The notes beneath the pieces were generated by a model. That model did not search any database, was not told the DNA's origin, and worked only from the letters and a program-made list of their open reading frames with translations. Shown in pieces: positions 1 through 10,259 of a DNA stretch of 64,000 nucleotides. The position numbers were made by a program, and so were the translations under genes. This stretch comes from Bufo bufo. Taxonomy: Eukaryota; Chordata; Amphibia; Anura; Bufonidae. The stretch covers positions 111,245,295-111,309,294 of the forward strand of contig NC_053397.1 in NCBI RefSeq assembly GCF_905171765.1, read 5' to 3'. Position 1 is the stretch's first letter; each line of letters opens with the position of its first letter.

Positions 1-118
1 AATAATCATCATTTTCTGCTAACTTGTGACAAAAAATAAAATGTTCTATGAACTCACTATGCCCATCAGCGAAGACCTTAGGGTGTCTACTTTCCTAAAT
101 GGGGTTATTTGTGGGGGG
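1..118. repeat. fragment of the TTAA-element internal repeat
   Basis: This stretch matches, with small changes, the unit that recurs in the array at 32,430-35,130: an A/T tract, then AACTTGTGACAAAAAATAAA, then a block reading GAACTCACTATGCCCATCA. It is therefore a detached or truncated piece of that repeat family. The left end is cut by the window edge, and the right end abuts the U2-like array at about 119. Confidence 0.7.
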
Positions 119-815
119 TGCCCCAAATTGGAAGTAAGAGGACCAACCAAGCATCTTTTTCCATCTCCCGGTTCCTAAAATCTATTCCATACACCGGCCC
201 CTGATAGGGGACGTAACAGGGATTAAACTGATAGGAATAGTACTACTTAACATACCACTCTTATCGGGTAGCACAGTACATTGCACGGCGCACGCACAGT
301 GCCCCAAATTTGAAGTAAGAGGACCGACCATTCGACCAAGCATCTTTTTCCATCTCCCGGTTCCTAAAATCTATTCCATACACCACACCGGCCCCTAATT
401 GGGGACGTAACAGGGATTAAACTGATAGGAATAGTACTACTTAACATACCACTCATATAGGGTAGCACAGTACATCGCAAAGCGCACGCGCAGTGCCCCA
501 AATTGGAAGTAAGAGGACTGACCAAGCATCTTTTTCCATCTCCCGGTTCCTCAAATCTATTCCATACACCACACCGGCCCCTAATAGGGGATGTAACAGG
601 GATTAAACTGATAGGAATAGTACTACTTAACATACCACTCATATAGGGTAGCACAGTACATTACACGGCGCACGCGCAGTGACCCAAATTGGTAGTAAGA
701 GGACCGACCAAGCATCTTTTTCCGTCTCCTGGTTCCTAAAATCTATTCCATACACCACACCGGCCCCTGATAGGGAGCAAAACAGAGATTAAACTGGTAA
801 GAACAGATTTTTTTA
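119..815 (-). repeat. tandem array of U2 snRNA-like units (about 4 copies)
   Basis: Four head-to-tail units of roughly 185-195 bp start near 119, 301, 495 and 681; the last is shortened. Read on the minus strand, each unit carries blocks recognisable from U2 snRNA in the right order: AGTAGTACT (like the branch-site-pairing GUAGUA region), CCTATCAGTTTAAT, a CGTCCCCTA..TAGGGG hairpin, GATTTTAGG (like the Sm site), then CCGGGAGATGG and GGTCGGTCCTCTT. The 5' U2 hairpin and the 3' stem-loops are not obvious. The last copy (681-815) keeps CTGTTCTTACCAGTTTAAT, closer to U2 than the other three. These are pseudogene-like: either a satellite or an snRNA-derived SINE that became tandem. A functional U2 gene is unlikely. 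Confidence 0.7.
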
Positions 816-969
816 ATAAAAAAAAAGAGGACAGCCTCTGCAGAGCTGGGTATTTTTGGGCCGTGTTACTGAACGCTCATGCACAATGGCTGTAGGCTCA
901 TGCGTCCTTTTGCGGAGGTGACAAACCTGGTCAGTCAAACCTAAGGCAAGATCATCGACCTCATCCAAT

Positions 970-1422
970 ATGCGTTTTTTTCTGGAGCGTGCCCTGCGAA
1001 GAGTGCTGGATCATGCCGTAGATGAGCATGAAGAGGAAGAGTTGTGGTCACCATCACCACCAGAAGCAGCCTTGTCGTCGTCGATTGCTGGACCTGTGGC
1101 AATGCAGAGAGAGGAGTCTGAAGAAGAGGAGTCAGAGGAGGAAGGTGGCTTTGAGGAGGTGGAAGACCAACCACAGCAGGCATCCCAGGGGGCTTGTTGT
1201 CACCTTTCGGGGACCCTTGGTGTTGTACGTGGCTGGGTGGAGGAAGAGACCTTCAATGACGTCAGTGAGGACAAGGAACGGGACATGGCTAGCTTGGTAT
1301 CCAACCTTGTGCAAATGGTGAGTTTGCGGTTGTGCAAATGGACTGTTTGCGGTTGTTTGCGGTGCGTTAAACAGGGAGTTTGGTCTGTCATAGTTTGGTC
1401 TGTCATTATGAAGCGGGCGTAA
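970..1422 (+). pseudogene. acidic coding-like fragment, unclassified (possibly transposon exon)
   Basis: An open frame of 150 codons. About the first 115 residues have biased, acidic composition (runs such as EEESEEEGGFEEVED). The stretch ends near VSNLVQM at about 1,318, where ATG is followed by GTGAGT, which would be a good splice donor. Beyond that the translation becomes Cys/Val-rich and looks non-coding. No catalytic motif is visible. Acidic low-complexity segments of this kind also occur in the hAT transposase at 13,230-16,160, so an exon of a hAT-type transposon is one possibility. I do not recognise the protein. Confidence 0.3.
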
Positions 1423-1795
1423 TCCTTACACTACCTGATCGATACAACATCATACCTGATGTTTTAAAGCACGTTATTCCAAACAATTTAGGAATGTTAG
1501 GTGATTTATGCCCTTTATGGATTAAAACCCGACTCTGCATCAACTACGTAATTTTCCATGGGAGTTTTGCCATGGATCCCCCTCCGGCATGCCACAGTCC
1601 AGGTGTTAGTCCCATTGAAAAAAAATTTCCATCACTATTGTGGCCAGAAAGAGTCCCTGTGGGTTTTAAAATTTGCCTGCCTATTGAAGTCTATGGCGGT
1701 TCGCCCGGTTCGCCCGTTCGAGAACATTTGCGTTCGCCGTTCGCAAACGGAAAATTTTATGTTCGCGACATCTCTATTCACCACATAGACTTCTG
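1423..1795. repeat. non-coding, probably terminal part of a DNA transposon
   Basis: There is no credible reading frame. The last 110 bases (1,690-1,795) are rich in GTTCGC / GCGAAC-type words, the kind of sequence seen at the ends of the hAT elements elsewhere in this window (for example 51,640-51,740). The left end and target duplication could not be found, so element limits are uncertain. Confidence 0.3.
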
Positions 1796-2412
1796 ATTGG
1801 GATGATCTGCTTCCCATAGAGAAAAAGGACCCCTGGAAAAGTTGGAAGAAGTCTTTGACCAGCCTTCATGTGGCACGACCATATGCTTCCGTGTTAGCAA
1901 CTGAAGTTAAGTTGCAAAGACTATATATCTTCTGCGATGCTTCAGTCAAGGCAATTGCTACTGTAGCATACCTAAAGACTACTGACGTCATAGAACAATG
2001 CCATATAGGATTTGTCATAAGCCGGACCAAACTAGCGCCATTCTGCGAACACACGACATTCAGACTGTAACTGCGCTGCTATGCTTGCAGTGGAGTTGGC
2101 TGAACTTATAACTTCTGGAATGAACCTGGAAATTGAGGAAGTAGAGTTTTACATGGACAGCAAGGTAGTCCTAGGATATATTTGCAATGAAACCAGACGC
2201 TTTTATGTCTACGTCTGCAATTGGGTGCTAAGGATCAGGAGATCCACTTGTCCTAAACAGTGGCACTACGTGCCCACTCAGCATAATCCTGAGGACCACG
2301 CGACTAGATCTGTCAAGCAAGCCACCTTAAGGACACGACATGGTTTATGGGTCCTGCATTCCTGTACCATTCAACGTCTTGCAACATCGGATGCGACACA
2401 TTCGAATTGGTA
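1796..2412 (+). pseudogene. BEL/Pao-type retrotransposon pol remnant (RNase H region)
   Basis: Two frames together read as the end of reverse transcriptase and RNase H of a BEL/Pao element. The first (1,796-2,070) starts WDDLLP and contains YIFCDAS, the first RNase H aspartate region. After a frameshift near 2,065, the second (2,075-2,412) reads MLAVELAELI, then FYMDSKVVLGYI with the next catalytic Asp, and W-YVPTQHNPEDHATR, the typical close of the BEL RNase H. The segment lacks upstream gag, protease and most of the reverse transcriptase. It continues into the piece at 2,347-2,805. Confidence 0.75.
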
Positions 2413-2805
2413 GACCCAGATACTGATGAAGAAATCCAACCTGAAGTATCTGCTCTATGCACAGTGACCTTGAACCAACAACGCAAATCCCATCGTTTCA
2501 ACAGGTTCTCCACCTGGATGTTGCTCTTTTGTGCTATAGCCTGTGAAGTTCATACAGCTCAGACATTACCTGTGAGCCAGAAGCCATGCAAAGGTTGGCA
2601 TCACTGCAAACACGCCTTTACCGCTCCCAATCTGGAAAGGTCCAAGAACATAATAAATTGGACAATACAACGTGAATGTTATACTAAGGAAATAAACAAC
2701 CTAAGCAAAAGTCAAACAGTCTCCAAAGATAGCGCTTTGGAAAAGCTTGATCCCACTATTGACCTAAATGGGTCACTAAGAGAGAAGGACCCAGTGGTGG
2801 CGTAG
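2347..2805 (+). pseudogene. BEL/Pao pol connection-region remnant, joined to 3' LTR
   Basis: A 152-codon frame containing FELVDPDTDEEIQPEVSA and later HRFNRFSTWM, which looks like the stretch between RNase H and integrase of BEL/Pao pol. It overlaps the preceding piece in another frame. It ends only about 10 bases before a purine-rich tract (AGACGGGGAG) and the LTR start at 2,816, so the integrase domain (about 1.5 kb in a full element) has been deleted. The element is dead. Confidence 0.65.
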
Positions 2806-2815
2806 ACGGGGAGTG

Positions 2816-3410
2816 TTCTGTTCTAGCACAGGGAGATTCATTTCAGTATCATTACAGATCACATCTGCTGTATTTTTGTAGTTATTAATTAGGTAATAGC
2901 ACCATCTAATAGCACCATCTAGTGATCCTAAAAATGTACTGCACTTTGTCTGTTAATAAAGATTATTGTATTGTTGGGAGGTGAAAAGCATTGTGGGAGT
3001 ATAGTGCATTCTGGGAAAGAGAAGCCCAGTCTCCATGTTACAGGACATCAGAACAGCTGTCTCCTGCATATCTTCTTCTTACACTCCACCATACTTTTTC
3101 AAGCATATCTAGTAAGACATATAACTTTGTTTTAGGGACAGTATGAGCTGTTCAAGTAGTGTTACTCAGGCAAGGGGTTGTAACTGTTAGATGCTGGACA
3201 TGCATTCCTATATATAGGCAGCCACTTTGGACATGTGCCCAGTGTTAATGTAATGTTATATACATGCTGTTCTATACTTTCTGCTGATATATTTTATTCT
3301 TTATACTTATACAAGTTTTTGTATCCTTATAGTTTTACCAATCTCAAATACTACTGTTTTGCCAATAAGCAAGTTAGACTACAGAAAACAGTCCTCTTAT
3401 TTGTAAGACA
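2816..3410 (+). mobile_element. BEL/Pao LTR (3' LTR)
   Basis: It begins TGTTCTGTTC directly after the polypurine tract AGACGGGGAG (2,804-2,814), as a 3' LTR should. It has an AATAAA polyadenylation signal at 2,955-2,960 and probably ends at ...TTTGTAAGACA (TG...CA rule). The right border is inferred from the ACA ending. No matching 5' LTR is in the window, so the 5' part of the element is lost or outside. Confidence 0.6.
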
Positions 3411-3479
3411 GGAATGGTTTATGCTGAATGTCAGACTGCACACTGTGTGAATGTGTATGAAGACAGAACAACTATGCTC

Positions 3480-3796
3480 ACTCCACAACTGTCAAAATCT
3501 CAGAACAACAGCTTATCATGCTCAAGGTAATGGACTTTGTGAAAAGATGAATCAAACTCATTGAGATGCTGAAAGCTGTACCCGCTGACCAAAAGAACTG
3601 ATTGGCTGACTTTGCTACCTGAGCTGGTGTACCTTTATAACAACCCTATCCATTGTTCTATTGGGTGTACACCATACTACCTTAAGTTTGCTCCTCAAGC
3701 AGACCTCACCTTACGTTCCCCTACATCCCTCAAGCAACTTATGTGCGAGCCCTCAAAAGGGAATAGATCTCCTCTGCATGTGGTGAAAACACTGTA
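3480..3796 (+). pseudogene. Gypsy-like integrase C-terminal remnant
   Basis: Across two frames the segment reads like the end of a Ty3/Gypsy integrase core: TTAYHAQGNGLCEKMNQT (3,500-3,556, containing the catalytic-Glu region of the form H.QGNG..E), then, after a stop and frame change, LLPELVYLYNNPIHCSIG and TPYYLKFAPQADL. The first two aspartates of the DDE triad, and everything upstream, are missing. It sits just after the BEL LTR but belongs to a different retrotransposon. Confidence 0.65.
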
Positions 3797-4794
3797 AGCT
3801 ACAATATTCCCACCATAACCAAAGGACAGGAGGGCCCACTGTTCAGAGACTGTATTCCTCTGAGGATACTGTGGATATCATACACTTATATATATCCGAT
3901 GATAGAGAAAGTAACATAGTTTACAAGGCTGAAAAAGGCAAATGTCCACCCAGTTCAGCCTGTTATCCTGCAAGTTGATCCAAAGGAAGGCAAAAAGGTT
4001 AGGTAGAAGCCAATTTTCCTCATTTTAGGAGAAAAGAAAATTCCTTCCCGACTCCAATCAGGCAATCAGAATAACTCCCTGGATCAACAAACCATCTCTA
4101 GTAACTATAAGCTGTAATATTATTACACTCCAGAAATACATCCAGGCCCCTCTTGAACTCTTTTAGTGAATTCACCATCACCAACTACTCAGGCAGAGAG
4201 TTCCATAGCCTCACTGCTCTTCATATAAATAATGCTTTTCTATGTTTGTGTACAAACCTTCTTTCCTCCAGACGCAGTGGATGTCCCGTCACAGTCCTGG
4301 AGATAAATGGATGATGGGAGAGATCTCTGTACTGACCCCTGATGTATTTATACATAGTTATTAGATCTCCGCTTAGTCATCTTTTTTCTAAAGAGAATAA
4401 CCCTAATTATGATAATCTTTCTGGATACTGTAGTCCACCCATTCCAGTTATTACTTTAGTTGCCCTTCGCCAAACCCTCTCTAGCTGCACTATGTCTGCC
4501 TTGTTCACGAGAGCCCAGAACTGTACACAATACTCAATGTGTGGTCTTACTGGTGATTTGTAGTGTCAGGACCATGTTCTCATCATGGGAAACTATGCCC
4601 CTTTTGATGCAACACATTATCTTATTGGTCTTGGCAGCAGCTTCCTGACACTGGTTTTTATAGCTTAGTTGGCAGTTCACTAAAATTCCTAAGTCCTTTT
4701 CTGTGTCAGTGTTACCCAGTGTTTACCATTTAGTATATACTGGTGAAATGTATTTTTCCTTCCCTTGTGCATAACCTTACATTTGTCAGTGTTA

Positions 4795-5192
4795 GGCTAC
4801 ATTCACACTAGCGGCACGGACCTCCGACAGGCTGTTCCGTCGGGTGAACAGCCTGTTGAATCCGTCCTGCTGCTAGTGAACGTGTGCCCCCGGACTGCCG
4901 CTCCGTCCCCATTGACTATAATGGGGGCGGGGCGGAGTTCCGGCGGAGGCATGGCAGCACACGGCGAGAAGCTGCCGGAATAAAACTACGACATGTATGA
5001 CGTTTATTCCGGCAGCCTCTCGTCGTTGCCTGCCGTGCCTCCGTTGGAACTCTGCCCCTCTCCCATTATAGTCAATAGGGACGGAGCGGTAGTCCGGGGG
5101 CACACGTTCACTAGCGGCAGAACAGATCCGACAGGCTGTTCACCCGATGGAACAGCCTTCAGGAGGTCCGCGCCGCTAGTGTGAAAGTAGCC
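4795..5192. mobile_element. palindromic MITE with TTA target duplication
   Basis: The 398-bp element is a near-complete inverted repeat. The left end reads GGCTACATTCACACTAGCGG; the right end is its complement, finishing CGCTAGTGTGAAAGTAGCC. Both arms carry the words CCGACAGGCTGTTC and ACTATAATGGG/CCCATTATAGT. It is flanked by TTA at 4,792-4,794 and 5,193-5,195, and removing the element plus one TTA rejoins the LINE reading frame. A 3-bp TTA/TAA target suggests a PIF/Harbinger-type parent. It has no coding capacity. Confidence 0.75.
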
Positions 5193-5195
5193 TTA

Positions 5196-5575
5196 AACCT
5201 CATCTGCCACTTCTCTGCCCAAGCCTCCAGTCTATCCAAAACCATCTGTATCAGTATACTGCCCTCTTCCGTGTTAATTACTTTACACAGTTTAGTATCA
5301 TCTGTGAAAATTGATATTTTACTGTGCAAGCCTTCATTAATAAATATATTGAAAAGAATAGGGCCCAATACTCAACATTGTGGTACCCCACTAGTGAGTG
5401 ACCCAATCTGAGCGTACAGTTAATAACCACCCTCTGTTTTCTATCAATGAGCCAGTTACTTACCCTCATACATTTTCCCCCAGTCCAAGCATTCTCATTT
5501 ACCAACATTTTATGTGGTACAGTGTCAAATGCTTTAGGGAAGTCCAGATAGATGACATCCATTGATTCACCAAGG
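5196..5575 (-). pseudogene. LINE reverse transcriptase remnant
   Basis: Minus-strand translation in two frames gives MDVIYLDFPKAFDTVPHK (motif A with the catalytic Asp region and the FDTVPH signature), NWLIDRKQRVV, then GPILFNIFINEGLH and ISIFTDDTKLCKVI. The last contains the catalytic D-D pair, with A changed to T before DD. The end of this piece, WQMRF, is followed by the MITE insertion at 5,192; the frame resumes beyond it at 4,791. This clade (CR1/Rex-like) uses target-primed reverse transcription. The copy is broken by at least one frameshift. Confidence 0.75.
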
Positions 5576-5593
5576 TCAAGTCTAGAACTTTCC

Positions 5594-5890
5594 TGTAACA
5601 GGGCGCCGAAGGCGCACTCGGTCTCCCATCAGCCGCAGACCTGCTGCTTAGCTTCGGGAGCAAGGATCTGTGTTTGGCCTCGTTCCCAGGGCGGCTTCTC
5701 TAGCTGGGAGGCTCCCTGCTCCTAGGTCTGCCTTGAGCGCCGAGCTGATCACTCGGTGCTGGACTGGTCTGTCTGTCGGTCATGTGACGCTGGCCACGTC
5801 ACATGACCCTCACTCCCTACTAAAAAATACAGGCGGCCTGCTGGCTACAGGTTGCCTGTGAATTTCGTCCTATAGCCTGTTTACTTTATT
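5594..5890. mobile_element. LTR-like segment (TGTAACAGGGCGCCG...)
   Basis: It begins abruptly within the LINE with TGTAACAGGGCGCCG, a typical vertebrate LTR start, and is followed by a GC-rich 260-bp stretch and a TACTAAAAAATACAGG run. No polypurine tract or paired copy was found. The right border is unclear and could be anywhere from 5,860 to 5,900. Confidence 0.35.
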
Positions 5891-6159
5891 GTTATTAAGC
5901 TACAAAACACTTACTGACATGTGAATGGACCCTTAGTTGGCTAAATTTAGCTTTTTTGAAGCTTGGTATTTTTGTTCCTCTCTGAAGAAACACACTTTTG
6001 AATGACAATTGAACGGTTATTACTTTATGGTCTGTGAGACAGTGACAGATCTCACACAGCTTAGAGGCAAGGAATGGGTGGATAGTGTGATCCACACCCC
6101 TATTCCACCAAAGGTGAGACCAGCTGGAGGTACTCAGGCTGCCATAAAGCACCTCCCAT

Positions 6160-6415
6160 GGTGTCAGTAAGGGGGGAGTGTGTTACCCGTGGACAGAGGC
6201 CTGGAGGCTCTGTGAATGTGGTCTTAGCTGTGCAAGGCTGAGGGACCACGAGGCTGGGAGATAGCCTGGACTATGTATTATGTTTTGTTTTTGCTGAGGT
6301 GCCAAATAAAAGCAATGTTTTGACCTTAAAACTTGGTATCCGTGAAGACGGGTGTGAATGTCCCCCGAATAAGAGCTAACCCCCCACGGGTCACTATTTC
6401 TTAGGTTTCCCCAAA
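6160..6415 (+). mobile_element. possible LTR 3' end with polyadenylation signal
   Basis: A purine run AAGGGGGGAG (about 6,169-6,178) is followed by TGTGTTACCCG, which looks like a polypurine tract and LTR start. AATAAA is at 6,305-6,310 and the segment closes near CCCCCCACGGG. It may be the partner of, or unrelated to, the LTR-like segment at 5,594. No coding remnant lies between them that I can name. Confidence 0.35.
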
Positions 6416-6664
6416 CCTCCACATCTCTTGTTCTGTCAGGTCTAATGGTTAATACTAAGTCCAGTATGGCTTTCCCTCTAGGACCTAAGCTTCCAGTCAG
6501 CAGTAAGTGTTCCCTGCAACATGAGCAAATGGAGGAGGTGAGTTATTTATTTATTTTTTCTTTTAACTAACACAAGTGGGGAGGGGAGTGGAGGTAAAGG
6601 CTGTACTAATGAGTGCTCCACAATGGAAGCCTCATCAGTAACAGTCTGCACAGGTACATACCGG

Positions 6665-7756
6665 CAGGGACGGCGCTACCATATAGGCAAGGGGGGCAAT
6701 TGCCCCCAGGCCCCCGAGTCCTTAGGGGCCCCTGGTCCGCAACAAACTAACTAACAGCGCTGCGCTAAGTGGATGGTCCTGGAGTCTGGACTAATGGAAA
6801 GACTGAGGCGGCGCCAGAGAGACACACTGCATCGAGGCCCATGGCCGCTCTGAGCCCCTCTCTGCTGCCTGCCTCTTTAAGAGAGCAGTGGCTGCTGGAG
6901 CGTGCCGCCGCTCCCGCACAGGCATGTCTTTGCGTCTGTGACGTTGCCACTGCCAGCTCCACCCCCAGAGAAGAAGAAGGAGCGAGCGGGCGCCAGCCAT
7001 TGTCTGCCAGGGAAGCTTAGAGATGTGCTAGCCTGGAGAAATGTGCATTTGGGCGGGAGGGGGGATTAGGGGTTAGAATGATGTACTTGAGAAATATGCT
7101 ATTGGGGAGGGGGGACCCGGGGTGGTTAGAATGAGAGATGTGCATGTGATGTGCTGAAGAAATGTGCCATAGGGGGGGGGGGGGAGATGTGCTGCTGCCA
7201 CTGGCCCATGGAGGGGGAGAAATATGCCATGGGGGTGTTTGGCACTTGATACTGGCACATGGGGGGAGCGGGATACACTTGATACTGGCACATGGGGGTG
7301 GGGGGGTTGGCACTTGATACTGGCACATGGGGAGGCACTTTATACTGGCACATGGTGGGAAGAGAGGCACTTGTTACTGGCAGATGGGGAGGTTTGGCAC
7401 TTGTTACTGGCACATGGGGGGCATGGAGAGGCACTTGATACTGGCACATTATTATGGGGAACTATGGGGGCTTCTACTGAGGCCACAAAGAAAGGGGTAT
7501 TTTATATGGGGGTCTCTGTGTGGTACTAGTATTACGGACGGAAAATGGCAACAAAATGGTGGTCTGGTCTGAAGGTCTGAAAGGAGAAGACGAGGACAGA
7601 GAACATCTACATCAAAGGAGATGTCACTGGATGTAAGAGGTATGGGGCGCTGTATTTCGGTAGTGATGGGGGTGGACGTTAAAGTCAAAAAGTGTCGTGC
7701 GGGGGTCCTTATTGTTTTTCGGCCCTAGGGCCCCATTTCACCTAGAATCGGCCCTG
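6665..7756. mobile_element. non-autonomous hAT-type element, 1,092 bp
   Basis: The termini are CAGGGACGGCGCTACC on the left and, on the complementary strand from the right end, CAGGGCCGATTCTAGG. They are flanked by an exact 8-bp duplication CATACCGG at 6,657-6,664 and 7,757-7,764, the target size of hAT transposons. There is no transposase frame. The interior holds a G-rich region and a minisatellite at 7,225-7,450. The exact duplication suggests a fairly recent insertion. Confidence 0.85.
7225..7450. repeat. minisatellite inside the hAT element
   Basis: Seven degenerate tandem copies of a 27-36-bp unit built on GGCACTTGATACTGGCACATG followed by a variable G-run. Read on either strand it gives spurious open frames rich in repeated words; these are not genes. 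Confidence 0.85.
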
Positions 7757-7864
7757 CATACCGGTAATTAATATTGTATAAGTGTGTGTATGTAATAGTG
7801 CCTGCATGTGTATAAATGTGTGTATGTAAGAGTGCCTGTGAGCAGCTGCACATATGAAAGTCCA

Positions 7865-8060
7865 ATATATGTGTTAGGGCCCATATGTACAGGTCCACAT
7901 ACGTTCCGCAATTTTGCAGAACGGGGGCGGACCCATACATTTCAATGGGGCAGCAAAAGATGCAGACGGCATACCATGTGCTGTCCGCATCCGTAATTCT
8001 ATTCCGTGGTCCCACAAAAAAGATAGAACATGTCTTATTCTTGTCTGCAATTTGCAAACC
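7865..8060. repeat. MITE-like half element (CCACATACGTTCCGC...)
   Basis: A non-coding block with words such as CATTTCAATGGGGCAGC and ATTCTATTCCGTGGTCC, resembling the GC-skewed halves of short inverted-repeat elements. I could not find a partner arm or a clean target duplication, so family and borders are uncertain. Confidence 0.3.
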
Positions 8061-8089
8061 GCTAAACACATACAGCCATCTAAATGGTT

Positions 8090-8376
8090 CCTTAGGCTGG
8101 CACCACAAGGTGGCTGTGGCTACAACACGCATTGTGCACCCAAAGACTGCAGCAACACTGCGCTACATCACAACTAGTCAAAGTAAATGGCTATGTGACC
8201 CGACAGTCACAAAATCTCCAAACTGCTGAATTTCTTGCGACTTTCTAATTCTTATTGTGAGAAACTTGAAGGTTACAATACGACCCCATTTATTTTTACT
8301 CGGTGCATCGTAGCATTGTGCTGCTGTGATCCTTGGTTGCATGACACATTATTGGACAAAAGCACTGTGTTGCCTT
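8090..8376. repeat. possible short DNA element between CTTA repeats
   Basis: Non-coding block bounded by CTTAGGCTGGCACCACA on the left and AGTGTTGCCTTAAA on the right, with imperfect inverted ends (GGC..GCACCACA versus GGCAACACA). The mismatch in the ends keeps confidence low. Confidence 0.25.
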
Positions 8377-10233
8377 AAAGGGGTCACTGTATCTATTTTT
8401 TTATTTCCCCTTTTTCATTGGTATTGTACTTATTAAATGTTGCTTCCTGGGCCAGGGCTGTGTTCCTGGTCCCTATATGCTCATTGGTCTTCCAGGATTA
8501 TGCATGTATTATATATGTCTATGTCTGTATGTGTGATTTGGAAGGGGGATGGGGCAGGCACATTCTTTGCACTGGGGCCCTCTGCCCCTGCAATAACATG
8601 TCTGGCACAGAGGCTCATCCATTCTCCCTGCTGAGTAACCACTCCTCCGCCACTGCCAGCACTATTGCTAGACCCTGAACAATATAACAAAAATGAAATT
8701 GCTTCCAAAAAGGAATATTGTTTTGTTCCTGGCTTTTGTAAAAAGCCACTGCTTCTTTACTTTCCAGGACATTTATATATTTTATCTAAAATAACATCAC
8801 ACCTGTTGTTACTCCTCTAAAAGTGATATTTTTTTGTCCACTTGTTATAGCTTCTTTCAATACCACTGTATGTATGAACACCAGCAAGCATCTGCCCCCC
8901 CCAAGAAGATATACATTGTGTAATTTGTGTACTGCTTATTAACCAGCCATTGCTTCTTCCAATGCCATTGCATGTGTATAAATACCAATAGCCATCTGCC
9001 TCCACAAACAGATAATTTATGGACAGTTTTCTAATTTTTAAAAACATAAAAATCTGCATTTTTAAACAGGCTGTTTGTTTGTATGTCACTGTCACTTAAC
9101 CATTACCAATGCTTTTCTGCCATTAAAAAGCTTGAAAAAAGTTGGGTATAGTCCTAGGAGACCCCATAATGTCATATGCAAATTTTCAGGGTAAATATAT
9201 TCAGAGTATGACCAAATTGAAACGATAGGAACAGAAGTAAATTTTGGGATATTCGCTCATCTTTATTTATGACCAAAGTTCAAAACCACCTTAAAACATT
9301 TTGTGTGAGGATACCCTCAATGTGGAAACTTAATTGGGTCTTGTTTTTTAATATCATTTCTAAGACTCTTCTGTAAAAGTGGCTGCACATTGTGTAACTT
9401 TGCTGTGGTTATCTTTTGACAGACTAAATAAAAGGAAGATAGTTCTTTCTAATACAGTCTATTCAACTCATGAGCAGATTCCTGCTTACAGAAGCAGCAG
9501 CTACTTGTATGACATTGCTTTCTTCCCATAATATGCAGTTATTTACTGACAGAAAATGCCAGGCTATTTCCTTGTACTGCAAACCATTTGGAATATTTAT
9601 TGATGTAGTTTTGTAACTTAGCTATCCTCTGGGAATAATGTTCAGACTTGTTTATATAATCTATTAGGTAAGCAGTCACTGAGCACGCAATATGAGAAGT
9701 AAATGTCTGTATTGTAATACCATAAATGTGCTGTTATTGTTAATCTTTCTGTAAAGTCAAATATATAACAGGCCATATACTGCACAGAACTAACAAGGCA
9801 AAATGAATTTAACTTACCTTGAACTGCTCACACGTGACAAACTCGAGAAGAACAATTGTATTTAATCCTCAATCCAAAGATATATTGACGTACTTTATAC
9901 AGAAATGCTCCCGGACACGTGTCCTGCAGAGCAAAGGGCGTGTTGTAGTTATTCTTGTGAAATATTAACTTAAGGTTACCATAACAAAACTAGTCATTTT
10001 GTTTCCTGCACTTCCAAAGACTATGTTCAGTTTTTGTTATTCTAGTGATTAGCATCTTACTGTAGTCTTTTATAAGGAGGGAATGTATTGCCCTGGAGCA
10101 GAGGTACTTTGAAGTCTGAATATTTTTGGATATTTGCCTTTTTCCCTTATGCAAAGTTATAAACGTCTTACTTTATTTCACTTGAAAGGGTTAACTTGAA
10201 TTGACATACTGTTTAATACTGTGTAACTGTATT
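8377..10233. other. unassigned non-coding sequence
   Basis: No credible gene or transposon is visible. Two diverged direct copies of about 90 bp occur at 8,848-8,925 and 8,940-9,015; both contain a TTGC/TAGCTTCTT..CAAT.CCA.TG..TGT core followed by AGCATCTGCC or GCCATCTGCC. The rest is AT-rich and apparently single-copy within the window. It may be old host DNA between insertions. Confidence 0.5.
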
Positions 10234-10259
10234 TTATATATATATATATATATATATAT
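10234..10259. repeat. (TA)n microsatellite
   Basis: A pure run of alternating T and A. Similar runs mark Tc1 insertion points elsewhere in the window (30,227, 54,164, 57,433, 58,394), but none is inserted here. Confidence 0.9.

Larger units (their letters stand above)
3895..5593 (-). mobile_element. CR1-like LINE, 5'-truncated, interrupted by a MITE
   Basis: On the minus strand this is the 3' half of a non-LTR retrotransposon. The reverse transcriptase piece lies at 5,190-5,593. The C-terminal segment follows at about 4,140-4,420, reading KRRLRGDLITMYKYI and later TVTGHPLRLEERRFVHK. A short 3' UTR ends near 3,900 in a GTAACATAGTTTACAAGG-like tail. A 398-bp palindromic MITE (4,795-5,192) splits the ORF. 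Several stops and frameshifts are present, so it is not active. The upstream limit is the LTR-like sequence at 5,594. The 6,430-6,500 stretch may be a further piece of the same LINE. Confidence 0.7.

Noticed and set aside
119..815. Functional U2 snRNA genes
   Set aside because: The units lack the 5' hairpin and 3' stem-loops and have diverged at the Sm-like site, and no proximal promoter element is evident.
7017..7529. Open frames with repeated MCQYQV or LILAHG words
   Set aside because: By-products of the minisatellite in the non-autonomous hAT element.
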